Origin: DATAPE01 sp034667545
GTDB taxonomy: Bacteria > Actinomycetota > CADDZG01 > WHSQ01
Reading direction: 5' to 3'
Assembly (NCBI GenBank): GCA_034667545.1
Contig: JAXDJR010000056.1
Location: 1-21,261 of the forward strand
DNA: 21,261 bases
Made by a program: the position numbers and the translations under genes. Shown here piece after piece: positions 15,262 to 21,261 of this stretch (position 1 is the stretch's first letter; every line of letters begins with the position of its first letter). Under the pieces are notes generated by a model that was not told the DNA's origin, made no database searches, and saw only the letters and a list, made by a program, of their open reading frames with translations.

Positions 15262-15830
15262 TGTCACGCGGCCTAAGGGTCACGACGAGGTCGGCTGAGG
15301 AAACGCGGGTCGTGGGCGCGGCGCTGGCCCCCACACTGCTGCCGTCGGACGTCATCAGCCTGTCCGGCGACCTCGGCGCAGGGAAAACAGTGTTCGTGCA
15401 AGGGCTGGGGGCCGCCCTTGGGGTCCGACAGCGGATCACGAGCCCCAGCTTCACTCTCGTGCACGAATACGCGGGCAGGTACCAGATCTTGCATCTGGAT
15501 GTGTATCGCCTGGAGTCTTTCCAAGAGGTCCTGGACCTCGGGTTCGAGGAGCTTCTCGATCCGGGGGCGATCCTGGTGGTCGAGTGGGGGGAAGCGGTCA
15601 CGCCACTGCTACCGGAGCGTTACCTGCAGGTCGAGCTTCGCGCCTCCGGCGGAGGGGACTCCGAGCGGCAGATTACGTTCCTTCCGCACGGGACAGAGTG
15701 GATCGTCAAAATGCAGGAGATGCGGGCCACCGCAGAAGCGCTGCTCAATGCCCTGTCCGCGGACGGATCGAGCGTCCCTCGGTTCGTGGATTGGGACACC
15801 TCGGGGGCACGCGACCATTGGGCCCCATGA
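15261..15830 (+). CDS. tsaE: tRNA t6A biosynthesis ATPase TsaE
   Basis: ATPase that resets the TsaB-TsaD complex in threonylcarbamoyladenosine (t6A37) synthesis. 189 aa, somewhat long for the family (about 150-160) because of a C-terminal extension. Walker A is SGDLGAGKTVFVQGL (K42, T43), followed by ITSPSFTLVHEY (switch region), HLDVYRLES and the Walker B-like ILVVEWGEAV. The ATG shares one base with the upstream stop (TGATG). The C-terminal 45 residues (MQEMRATAEALL onward) match nothing I recognise. tsaB follows 19 nt downstream. Confidence 0.94.
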   Translation: MSRGLRVTTRSAEETRVVGAALAPTLLPSDVISLSGDLGAGKTVFVQGLGAALGVRQRITSPSFTLVHEYAGRYQILHLDVYRLESFQEVLDLGFEELLDPGAILVVEWGEAVTPLLPERYLQVELRASGGGDSERQITFLPHGTEWIVKMQEMRATAEALLNALSADGSSVPRFVDWDTSGARDHWAP

Positions 15831-15849
15831 GAAAAGCCGGGGTTGCCCG

Positions 15850-16560
15850 ATGCTGGTGCTAGGTATCGAAACTTCGACTCCCCAAGCGAGCGTCGCGCTC
15901 GGATCCGAACAGGGAGTGGTGGCTTCCGTGCTGATCGCGCGCGGTGCGAGCTACAACGAGTTCCTGTTACCCGCGATCCGTTTCTGTCTCGAGCAGGCGC
16001 ACCTTGGTTACCGCAACATCGGGGGAGTGGCGATCAGTCTCGGGCCCGGGCTCTTCACGGGTATGCGGGTCGGCGTGGCCACCGGAAAAGCGCTCGCTCA
16101 GGCCTTGTCGGTCCCTATCGTCGGGATGGCCAGCCTCGACCTCGTCGCGTACGAAGTGCGTTATTCGCCCAAGGCGATCTGTGCGGTGCTCGACGCGCGG
16201 CGCGATGAAGTGTTCTATGCGTTCTATAAGTCCTCGCCGGGTGGGATACAACGGCTCACGAGATATCACGTCGAGAAACCGGAGCGTCTCGCAGTGCGGA
16301 TAGCAGCCAATCCTGAGGAAGTGCTGCTCGTGGGAAACGGAGCCCTGCTGTATCGAGAGATCTTCCAGGATCTCGGTTCCGGCACCGAGATCGCAGCGAT
16401 GAGCCACTCGTTCCCCGACGCGAGGGCGTTGGTTGAACTGGCAATGACCAGAATGTTCAGAGAGGATTTCGATTCGGTGTTCGATCTGAAACCGCTCTAT
16501 CTGCGGCGCTCCGCCAAGCCCATCCAATGGGAGCGCATCCGGGGAGGGAAGCCCGTGTGA
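15850..16560 (+). CDS. tsaB: tRNA t6A biosynthesis protein TsaB
   Basis: Inactive ASKHA-fold partner that dimerises with TsaD. 236 aa, beginning MLVLGIETSTPQASVALG, with the YNEFLLPAIRFCLEQA helix and the signature SLGPGLFTGMRVGVATGKALA that forms the TsaD interface. AVLDARRDEVFYAFY marks the second half. The HxExH metal motif of TsaD is absent, as expected. ATG 15850 puts the conserved strand at the N-terminus; an in-frame start farther upstream would run into tsaE. No strong Shine-Dalgarno. The stop overlaps rimI by GTGA. Confidence 0.94.
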   Translation: MLVLGIETSTPQASVALGSEQGVVASVLIARGASYNEFLLPAIRFCLEQAHLGYRNIGGVAISLGPGLFTGMRVGVATGKALAQALSVPIVGMASLDLVAYEVRYSPKAICAVLDARRDEVFYAFYKSSPGGIQRLTRYHVEKPERLAVRIAANPEEVLLVGNGALLYREIFQDLGSGTEIAAMSHSFPDARALVELAMTRMFREDFDSVFDLKPLYLRRSAKPIQWERIRGGKPV

Positions 16561-17114
16561 GCGCCGTCGAACGGTCCCGGAGCACGGACTCCGTCCCCGA
16601 GCTCGAGCTCACGAGGATGCGCCGCAGGCATCTGCGCAGAGTGCTGGCGATCGAGGGGCAGGTCTATCCTCGCCCCTGGAGTGCGTCCCTGTTCTTGTCC
16701 GAGTTGGCGCAACGCACCGCGCGGAGCTATCTCGTGGCCAAGTCCGAAGGCGAGGTGGTCGGCTACGCCGGCATGATGTTCATGGGCGACGAGGCTCATG
16801 TCACGAACATTGCCGTGGACCCGTCGTTCCACGGTCGCAAAGCCGGTACACGTCTCCTATTGGCGATCATCACCGAAGCGATCGCGCGGGGGGCAGAGGT
16901 GATATCGCTCGAGGTGCGCGTGTCCAACCGGATCGCTCAGTCCATGTATGAGAAGTTCGGATTCTCGGTCGTCGGCCTGCGCAAGGGTTACTACGTGGAG
17001 ACGAACGAAGACGCCCTGATCATGACTGTCCCAGATGCGCGCTCGACCGAGTACCGGATCCGCCTTCAAGGCATCAGAGACGGTGTGGATCGTGCGGGGG
17101 GTTCTCATGGCTAG
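16557..17114 (+). CDS. rimI: RimI-like GNAT N-acetyltransferase
   Basis: 185 aa GNAT-fold protein, GTG start in a GTGA overlap with tsaB. RimI acetylates N-terminal alanines, classically of ribosomal protein S18. Seen: LELTRMRRRHLRRVLAIEGQVYPRPWS (the typical RimI N-terminus after about 17 extra residues), HVTNIAVDPSFHGRKAGTRLL (acetyl-CoA loop; the last glycine or alanine of the usual R-x-x-G-x-G/A is Arg here), SLEVRVSNRIAQSMYEKFGF, and the C-terminal GYYVETNEDALIM with the conserved Tyr. The position between tsaB and tsaD is conserved in many actinobacteria and supports the name. About 30 residues after the GNAT domain are unassigned. Confidence 0.92.
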   Translation: MSAVERSRSTDSVPELELTRMRRRHLRRVLAIEGQVYPRPWSASLFLSELAQRTARSYLVAKSEGEVVGYAGMMFMGDEAHVTNIAVDPSFHGRKAGTRLLLAIITEAIARGAEVISLEVRVSNRIAQSMYEKFGFSVVGLRKGYYVETNEDALIMTVPDARSTEYRIRLQGIRDGVDRAGGSHG

Positions 17115-17128
17115 AGCTCGCGGGCCGC

Positions 17129-17151
17129 GGACACGCTCGGTCTGAGTGTCC
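17129..17151 (+). other. Inverted repeat at the upstream tsaD start
   Basis: GGACAC (17129-17134) and GTGTCC (17146-17151) are perfect inverted arms with an 11-nt loop; an alternative pairing extends through CTC/GAG. The upstream candidate GTG start of tsaD lies in the right arm. No T-run follows. It could weaken initiation at that GTG or be incidental. Confidence 0.35.
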
Positions 17152-18267
17152 GAGACTCCCGTGCCTCCGTCCGAGTGGAGCGATGCCGCGGTCATCTCGC
17201 TGCTCGAGGCCCCGGCGACCCAAACGCAGCGCTCCCCAGGCGTGGAGTGGGACGAGAACACCATGGTCCTCGGGATCGAGACCTCGTGCGATGAAACCTC
17301 CGCAGCAGTGGTCTGCGGGGGCCGACGGATCCTCTCGAACGTCGTCGCCTCCCAGGGTGAGTTGCACGGCGAATACGGCGGGATCGTTCCCGAGATAGCC
17401 GCGCGCGCTCACGTCGAGGCGTTGACCCCTACGATCGCGGAGGCACTGTTGCGCGCCGACGCGACTTTCTGGGATCTCGACTCGGTGGCTGCGACGCTCG
17501 GCCCGGGCCTCATCGGATCTCTTCTCGTTGGAGTTGCAGAGGCCAAGTCGATAGCTGCGGTTCTGGATGTCCCCTTCGTCGGCGTCAACCACCTCGAGGC
17601 TCATCTCTATTCGAATCTCCTGGCGCACGACGACGCGCAGTGGCCCGCGCTTGCACTGATCATCTCGGGCGGACACACCCTTCTAGTGGATGCGCGCGGC
17701 GATGGGGATTACACGGTGCTCGGCGGGACCTTGGACGACGCTGCCGGTGAAGCATTCGACAAGGTGGCTCGCTTCCTTGGCCTGGAGTATCCGGGGGGGC
17801 CGGAGATCGACAGGCTGGCGCTGCTCGGTGATCCTGCGGCCATCGCGTTTCCCCGCTCGATGCTGGACGTCGACGGATTCGACGTTTCCTACTCAGGGCT
17901 GAAAACGGCAGTCATAAATCACGTGCGACGCGCCGAGGGCCGGGGCAAGAAGGTATCGATCGAGGACGTTGCGGCGTCGTTCCAACAGGCGGTGGTGGAC
18001 ATCCAGGTGGGCAAAACGCTTGCCGCCGCCGAGCACGTCGGGGCCTCCAGGGTGTTCCTCTGTGGCGGAGTCGCGGCCAATTCGTCCTTGCGACAGGGAC
18101 TCGCCGATGCCTGTGAGGAGAGAGGCCTCGCCCTCTTCGTGCCCCCGATGGAGCTGTGCACGGATAACGCCGCCATGGTGGCTGCCTGTGGCACTGCGAT
18201 GCTTCGGCGAGGCATCTACCACGGCCTGGAGGCCTCCCCAGACCCGAATCTCCCCTTGGTCCGCTAG
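17146..18267 (+). CDS. tsaD: tRNA N6-adenosine threonylcarbamoyltransferase TsaD
   Basis: Transfers threonylcarbamoyl to A37 of ANN-decoding tRNAs. The family core begins at ATG 17263 (MVLGIETSCDETSAAVV; 334 aa) and is complete: GPGLIGSLLVG, metal motif NHLEAH (H110, H114 of the core), ISGGHTLLV, DDAAGEAFDKVARFLGLEYPGGP, FLCGGVAANSSLR and CTDNAAMVA (D301), equivalent to E. coli His111, His115 and Asp300. The frame is open for 39 more codons back to GTG 17146, and those codons have strongly G/C-rich third positions like the body, so I give the longer span. Neither start has a good Shine-Dalgarno, and the 17146 GTG sits in an inverted repeat. If 17263 is right, the N-terminus is conventional. 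The last 11 codons plus stop are the first of five tandem 36-bp repeats. Confidence 0.93.
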   Translation: MSETPVPPSEWSDAAVISLLEAPATQTQRSPGVEWDENTMVLGIETSCDETSAAVVCGGRRILSNVVASQGELHGEYGGIVPEIAARAHVEALTPTIAEALLRADATFWDLDSVAATLGPGLIGSLLVGVAEAKSIAAVLDVPFVGVNHLEAHLYSNLLAHDDAQWPALALIISGGHTLLVDARGDGDYTVLGGTLDDAAGEAFDKVARFLGLEYPGGPEIDRLALLGDPAAIAFPRSMLDVDGFDVSYSGLKTAVINHVRRAEGRGKKVSIEDVAASFQQAVVDIQVGKTLAAAEHVGASRVFLCGGVAANSSLRQGLADACEERGLALFVPPMELCTDNAAMVAACGTAMLRRGIYHGLEASPDPNLPLVR

Positions 18268-18411
18268 GCGGCCCCAGACCCGAATCTCTCCTTGGTCCGG
18301 TAAGCCTCCCCATCACCCGAATCTCTCCTTGGTCCGGTAAGCCTCCCCAGGACCCGATCTCTTCCTCGTCCGGTAGGCGGCCCCAGACCCGAACCCTCCT
18401 CGGTCCGGTAA
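18232..18411 (+). repeat. Five tandem ~36-bp copies of the tsaD 3' end
   Basis: Copies lie at 18232-18267 (coding tail of tsaD: ASPDPNLPLVR plus TAG), 18268-18303, 18304-18340, 18341-18376 and 18377-18411, of 36, 36, 37, 36 and 35 bp. Copy 2 read in the same frame gives AAPDPNLSLVR plus TAA; copies 3 and 5 have single-base indels. TAG or TAA recurs at the end of every unit. Each unit has a GACC...GGTC pair (degraded in some). There are no unique spacers, so it is not CRISPR. It fills most of the 281-bp gap between tsaD and groES; the remaining 18412-18467 shows nothing recognisable. Confidence 0.93.
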
Positions 18412-18467
18412 CTCAGGCGAAATGTTCCGGTTCCCCACCGGACGCTCGCAGCCGGTGCCTCGGCGGT

Positions 18468-18497
18468 TTGACCGGTCCCCGGTTCCCTGGCTACCAT
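18468..18497 (+). promoter_or_regulatory. groESL promoter
   Basis: -35 TTGACC (18468-18473), an 18-bp spacer and -10 TACCAT (18492-18497). The -10 touches the first base of the CIRCE element, so a bound repressor would cover the transcription start. Confidence 0.7.
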
Positions 18498-18523
18498 TAG
18501 CACTCGACGGTTTAGAGTGCTAA
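18497..18523 (+). promoter_or_regulatory. CIRCE operator (HrcA binding site)
   Basis: TTAGCACTC, 9 nt, GAGTGCTAA: both arms match the CIRCE consensus exactly. HrcA represses groE from this site at normal temperature. hrcA itself is not in the window. Confidence 0.97.
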
Positions 18524-18548
18524 CCCACCGAACAGGAGGTTTCCGCAA

Positions 18549-18854
18549 ATGGCAACTGCCACAAAGCTCAACATCAAGCCCCTCGAGGACCGCATCCTGG
18601 TCCGCCCCGAAGAGGGTGAAGAGACCACGGTCTCCGGGATCGTCATCCCCGACACCGCCAAGGAGAAGCCCCAGGAGGGCACCGTCCTTGCTGTGGGCGT
18701 CGGGAAGCGCAGCGATAGCGGCGAGCTGATCCCCATGGACGTCAAGGAGGGTGACAAGGTCATCTACTCCAAGTACGGCGGCACCGAGGTGAAGCTCGAA
18801 GGTGAGGAGCTGCTGATCCTGTCCGCCCGTGACGTTCTGGCAGTCCTCGGCTGA
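18549..18854 (+). CDS. groES: Co-chaperonin GroES (Cpn10)
   Basis: Lid of the GroEL chamber, 101 aa. Begins LNIKPLEDRILVRPEEGEETT and contains the mobile loop VSGIVIPDTAKEKPQEGTVLAVG (with the GIVIP GroEL-binding tripeptide), then EGDKVIYSKYGGTEVKLEGEELLILSARDVLAVLG, all standard. Strong Shine-Dalgarno AGGAGGT (18534-18540) 8 nt before the ATG. It is first in the operon under the CIRCE-controlled promoter. A 65-nt gap with a CCGGC/GCCGG hairpin (18882-18900) separates it from groEL. Confidence 0.98.
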   Translation: MATATKLNIKPLEDRILVRPEEGEETTVSGIVIPDTAKEKPQEGTVLAVGVGKRSDSGELIPMDVKEGDKVIYSKYGGTEVKLEGEELLILSARDVLAVLG

Positions 18855-18881
18855 TCGGAGCCAACCACAGCTTGTATCCGA

Positions 18882-18900
18882 CCGGCCTTCGCTGAGCCGG
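18882..18900 (+). other. Hairpin in the groES-groEL gap
   Basis: CCGGC (18882-18886) and GCCGG (18896-18900) form a 5-bp stem with a 9-nt loop, 20 nt before the groEL ATG. No T-run follows, so readthrough is expected. It may help processing or stability of the groEL part of the message; incidental pairing is possible. Confidence 0.35.
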
Positions 18901-18919
18901 AATAGAGAAAGAGAGAAAT

Positions 18920-20566
18920 ATGCCCAAGATCATCAAGTTTGACGAGGACTCCAGAAGAGGCCTCGAGCGCGGTGTGGACCACCTCGCGAATACCGTTCGG
19001 GTGACGCTGGGGCCCAAGGGCCGGAACGTCGTTCTGGACAAGAAATGGGGAGCGCCGACGATTACGAACGACGGCGTCACCATCGCGAAGGAGATCGAGC
19101 TAGAGGACCCGTGGGAGAACATGGGGGCCCAGCTCGTCAAGGAAGTCGCAACCAAGACCAACGATGTGGCGGGTGACGGGACCACGACCGCGACCGTGCT
19201 GGCCCAGGCGATGGTCACGGCCGGACTCCGCAATGTCGCTGCAGGCGCGAACCCGATGGCACTCAAGCGTGGGATCGAGCAGGCCGTCAAGGCAGTGTCC
19301 GAGTCGATCCGCTCCCAGGCTCGCGACGTCGAGGGCCGTCAGGAGATAGCGCACGTCGCCTCCATCTCGGCCAACAACGATGTTGAGATCGGCGAGCTCG
19401 TCGCCGAAGCTATGGACAAGGTCGGTAAGGACGGTGTCATCACCGTCGAGGAGTCCAACACCTTCGGGCTCGAGCTGGAGCTGGTCGAGGGCATGCAGTT
19501 CGACAAGGGCTACATCTCTCCCTACTTCGTCACCGACCAGGACCGTATGGAGGCATCGCTCGATGACCCATACATCCTCTTGGCGCAACAGAAGATCTCG
19601 TCCGTGCGCGATCTGCTCCCCGTCTTGGAGAAGGTGGCACAGAGCGGCAAGCCGCTGGTAGTGATCTGCGAGGACGTCGAAGGCGAAGCGCTCGCAACCC
19701 TCGTGGTCAACAAGATCCGTGGCACCTTCAAGGCGGTCGCGGTGAAGGCTCCGGGCTTCGGCGACCGCCGCAAGGCCATGCTTCAGGACATCTCGATCCT
19801 GACGGGCGGACAGGTCATCTCTGAAGAGATCGGTCTCAAGCTCGAGTCTGTCGGACTTGACATGCTCGGCCGCGCCCGCAAGGTCGAGGTCACGAAGGAC
19901 AACACCACAATCGTGGAAGGCGCCGGCAACGCCGACGAGATCAAGGGCCGGATCGATCAGATCAGGGCCGAGATCGAGAGGACCGATTCCGACTGGGACA
20001 AAGAGAAGCTCCAGGAGCGCCTGGCCAAGATGGCCGGTGGCGTGGCGGTGCTGAAGGTCGGGGCGGCAACGGAAGTCGAGTTGAAGGAAAAGAAGCATCG
20101 CATCGAGGACTCGGTGTCGGCGACGCGCGCAGCCGTCGAAGAGGGCATCGTTGCCGGCGGCGGTGTGACGCTCGTCCGATCGCGTGAGGCGGTCGAGGCT
20201 CTCGACCTCCACGGCGACGAAGCTGCGGGTGCGCGCATCGTGATGGAGGCTCTCGACGCACCACTGCGCTGGATCGCGCAGAACGCGGGCTTCGAGGGCG
20301 GTGTTGTCATCGACAAGGTTCGCAACGAGAAGCCGGGTCACGGCCTCAACGCCGCAACCGGTCAGTACGTCGATCTACTCGCCGAAGGCATCATCGACCC
20401 GGCGCGAGTGACGCGCTCGGCCCTCGAGAACGCCGCCTCGATCGCAGCCCTGTTGCTGACGACCGAAGCGACGATCGTCGACAAGCCCGAGGAAGAAGAC
20501 GCCGGTGCCGGCCACGACCACGGCGGCGGCATGGGTGGAATGGGCGGCATGGGCGGCATGATGTAG
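18920..20566 (+). CDS. groEL: Chaperonin GroEL (Cpn60)
   Basis: ATP-dependent chaperonin of two heptameric rings, 548 aa. Begins MPKIIKFDEDSRRGLERGVDHLANTVRVTLGPKGRNVVLDKKWGAPTITNDG. The nucleotide loop GDGTTTATVLAQ with the catalytic Asp, the equatorial signature AAVEEGIVAGGGVTLV and the apical-domain VVICEDVEGEAL and FGDRRKAMLQDI are intact. The C-terminus is GAGHDHGGGMGGMGGMGGMM: a short His stretch followed by the classic GGM tail, in between the His-rich GroEL1 and GGM-type GroEL2 tails of actinobacteria. The Shine-Dalgarno is a weak purine run (AGAAAGAGAG). An intrinsic terminator follows 30 nt after the stop. Confidence 0.98.
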   Translation: MPKIIKFDEDSRRGLERGVDHLANTVRVTLGPKGRNVVLDKKWGAPTITNDGVTIAKEIELEDPWENMGAQLVKEVATKTNDVAGDGTTTATVLAQAMVTAGLRNVAAGANPMALKRGIEQAVKAVSESIRSQARDVEGRQEIAHVASISANNDVEIGELVAEAMDKVGKDGVITVEESNTFGLELELVEGMQFDKGYISPYFVTDQDRMEASLDDPYILLAQQKISSVRDLLPVLEKVAQSGKPLVVICEDVEGEALATLVVNKIRGTFKAVAVKAPGFGDRRKAMLQDISILTGGQVISEEIGLKLESVGLDMLGRARKVEVTKDNTTIVEGAGNADEIKGRIDQIRAEIERTDSDWDKEKLQERLAKMAGGVAVLKVGAATEVELKEKKHRIEDSVSATRAAVEEGIVAGGGVTLVRSREAVEALDLHGDEAAGARIVMEALDAPLRWIAQNAGFEGGVVIDKVRNEKPGHGLNAATGQYVDLLAEGIIDPARVTRSALENAASIAALLLTTEATIVDKPEEEDAGAGHDHGGGMGGMGGMGGMM

Positions 20567-20596
20567 CCGTCCGCTCAGAACAACGAAGGATTCAGG

Positions 20597-20621
20597 GGGC
20601 CCGGAGAGATCCGGGCCCTTT
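20597..20621 (+). terminator. Rho-independent terminator of groESL
   Basis: A 9-bp perfect G/C-rich stem (20597-20605 with 20610-20618) closed by a GAGA tetraloop and followed by TTT. It sits between the convergent groEL and HNH genes. On the minus strand no T-run follows the stem, so it mainly serves groEL. Confidence 0.88.
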
Positions 20622-20669
20622 GCCTATCTCTACCCGGCAGGGAGGGCGGTTGCCGAGATCCGGGCCCTT
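20606..20669 (+). repeat. 15-bp direct repeat: terminator half copied into the HNH gene end
   Basis: GAGATCCGGGCCCTT occurs at 20606-20620 (loop and right arm of the groEL terminator) and again at 20655-20669 inside the 3' end of the HNH gene. The spacing is 49 bp. The second copy lacks the left arm, so it cannot form the same hairpin alone. Confidence 0.8.
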
Positions 20670-21261
20670 CTTCGTGGGGGACCATCCCTCTTGGTTTTCG
20701 GAAGGGCCGGGTCGTAGTGCACTCCGTTCGGGCGTGACCACTCGGCCACCACACCGCCGACCAGCCTGACCTTCCAGGCCCCTTCGTGCACCAACCGGTG
20801 GTGGAAGCTGCACACCAGCACGAGGTTGTCGAGCTGGGTGGGGCCGCCGTGGGCCCAATGGATCACATGGTGGGCGGCAAGGAAGCGCCGGGTGCCGCAC
20901 CCAGGGAAGGTGCAGCCATGGTCGCGACCGAGGAGCTCGCGCAGTAGCCATCCCGGGACGCTGCGCGAGCGCCGCCCGATCCCCACGGCGCCGCCTCCCC
21001 CGTCACGGAGCACCGCTTGCAAGCGGCAATCGCACGACAGGCGCCGGGCCATCTCGGGGTGGATGGCGGGACCTCCCTCGAGGTGGCAGCCACCACCATC
21101 GGAGCTGAGCGCCGCCAGGTCGACATTGAGCACTACCTCGGCCCGGGCGCCCCCTGAGCCCCGGTCCCGGGCACTGGAAGAGGAGCCGGATGCGAGCGCC
21201 ACCAGCGCATCGGCGCAGCGCTGCTCGAAGGTGGACCGGGCCGGGACCCGGGGCTGGCGCT
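20630..21261 (-). CDS. HNH endonuclease, 13E12/DUF222-type (5' end outside window)
   Basis: The minus-strand frame is open from the stop at 20630 to the window edge (about 209 codons visible); these proteins are usually 400-500 aa, so the DUF222 N-terminal half is outside. Visible N-terminal part: RSTFEQRCADALVALA, a typical linker helix of the 13E12 family. The C-terminal HNH domain is RDHGCTFPGCGTRRFLAAHH, VIHWAHGGPTQLDNLVLVC and SFHHRLVHEGAWKV, with the zinc-type Cys pair, the central HH, the Asn and the final HH all in place. An internal GTG at 21202 is not a likely start because the homology continues above it. The family is abundant and multicopy in actinobacteria; the role is not settled. 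The tail after HNH is unconserved and Arg-rich. Confidence 0.9.
   Translation of the reverse strand, partial: RQPRVPARSTFEQRCADALVALASGSSSSARDRGSGGARAEVVLNVDLAALSSDGGGCHLEGGPAIHPEMARRLSCDCRLQAVLRDGGGGAVGIGRRSRSVPGWLLRELLGRDHGCTFPGCGTRRFLAAHHVIHWAHGGPTQLDNLVLVCSFHHRLVHEGAWKVRLVGGVVAEWSRPNGVHYDPALPKTKRDGPPRRRARISATALPAG

Noticed and set aside
18232..18411. Possible CRISPR array
   Set aside because: The units are directly adjacent with no unique spacers, and the first unit is the tsaD coding tail.
18264..18548. Minus-strand frame of 94 codons over the repeat array and groE promoter
   Set aside because: Created by the tandem repeat; its translation is a degenerate repeat and it would run across the CIRCE/promoter region.
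19100..20341. Long minus-strand open frame (413 codons) inside groEL
   Set aside because: An antisense shadow of groEL, a well-known artefact in high-GC chaperonin genes.

Overview
The window is high-GC DNA (G/C-rich third codon positions) that reads as a chromosomal piece of an actinobacterium-like organism, probably an uncultivated lineage. Pointers are an actinobacterial-type coproheme decarboxylase, a MobA-type protein followed by a DUF6457-like small protein, a 13E12/DUF222-style HNH nuclease, the gene order glmM-glmS-nnr-alr-hydrolase-tsaE-tsaB-rimI-tsaD-groES-groEL, and several gene starts that look leaderless. These are family-level impressions from reading the proteins; no search was run.

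Layout. 1-3928 (minus strand): hemE, hemH/cpfC, hemY/cgoX and hemQ/chdC, a tight operon for the last four steps of the coproporphyrin-dependent heme pathway; the window cuts the 3' end of hemQ. 3968-4770 (plus): mobA and a small DUF6457-like protein, divergent from hemE. 4730-6169 (minus): a TreT-like trehalose-forming glycosyltransferase whose end overlaps the DUF6457-like gene. 6226-9730 (plus): glmM and glmS, making phosphorylated glucosamine for the cell wall. 9740-14541 (plus): nnr (NAD(P)HX repair), alr (alanine racemase), a membrane-anchored alpha/beta hydrolase and an M29 aminopeptidase; all but the first two junctions overlap. 14623-18267 (plus): family 4 uracil-DNA glycosylase, tsaE, tsaB, rimI and tsaD, which is most of the t6A tRNA-modification machinery. 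18468-20566: a HrcA-type heat-shock operon groES-groEL with a perfect CIRCE operator and a terminator. 20630-21261 (minus): the 3' part of an HNH endonuclease gene.

The most striking element is not a protein. The 334-base gap between glmM and glmS holds a glmS ribozyme (7666-7836), the self-cleaving RNA that shuts down glmS when glucosamine-6-phosphate is abundant. The conserved cleavage site, the catalytic-guanine segment, the P1, P2, P2.2, P2a, P3 and P4 helices, and a perfect 6-bp P3.1 pseudoknot can all be read from the sequence. The class is best known from Firmicutes, so its presence beside an actinobacterial-type gene set deserves attention.

Other unusual points: five tandem 36-bp copies of the tsaD 3' end (last 11 codons plus stop) fill the gap before groES; the tsaD reading frame carries a coding-like 39-codon N-terminal extension; a recurrent TANNNT-N6/7-start pattern suggests leaderless transcripts, and in three cases the preceding gene's stop codon forms the TA of that box.
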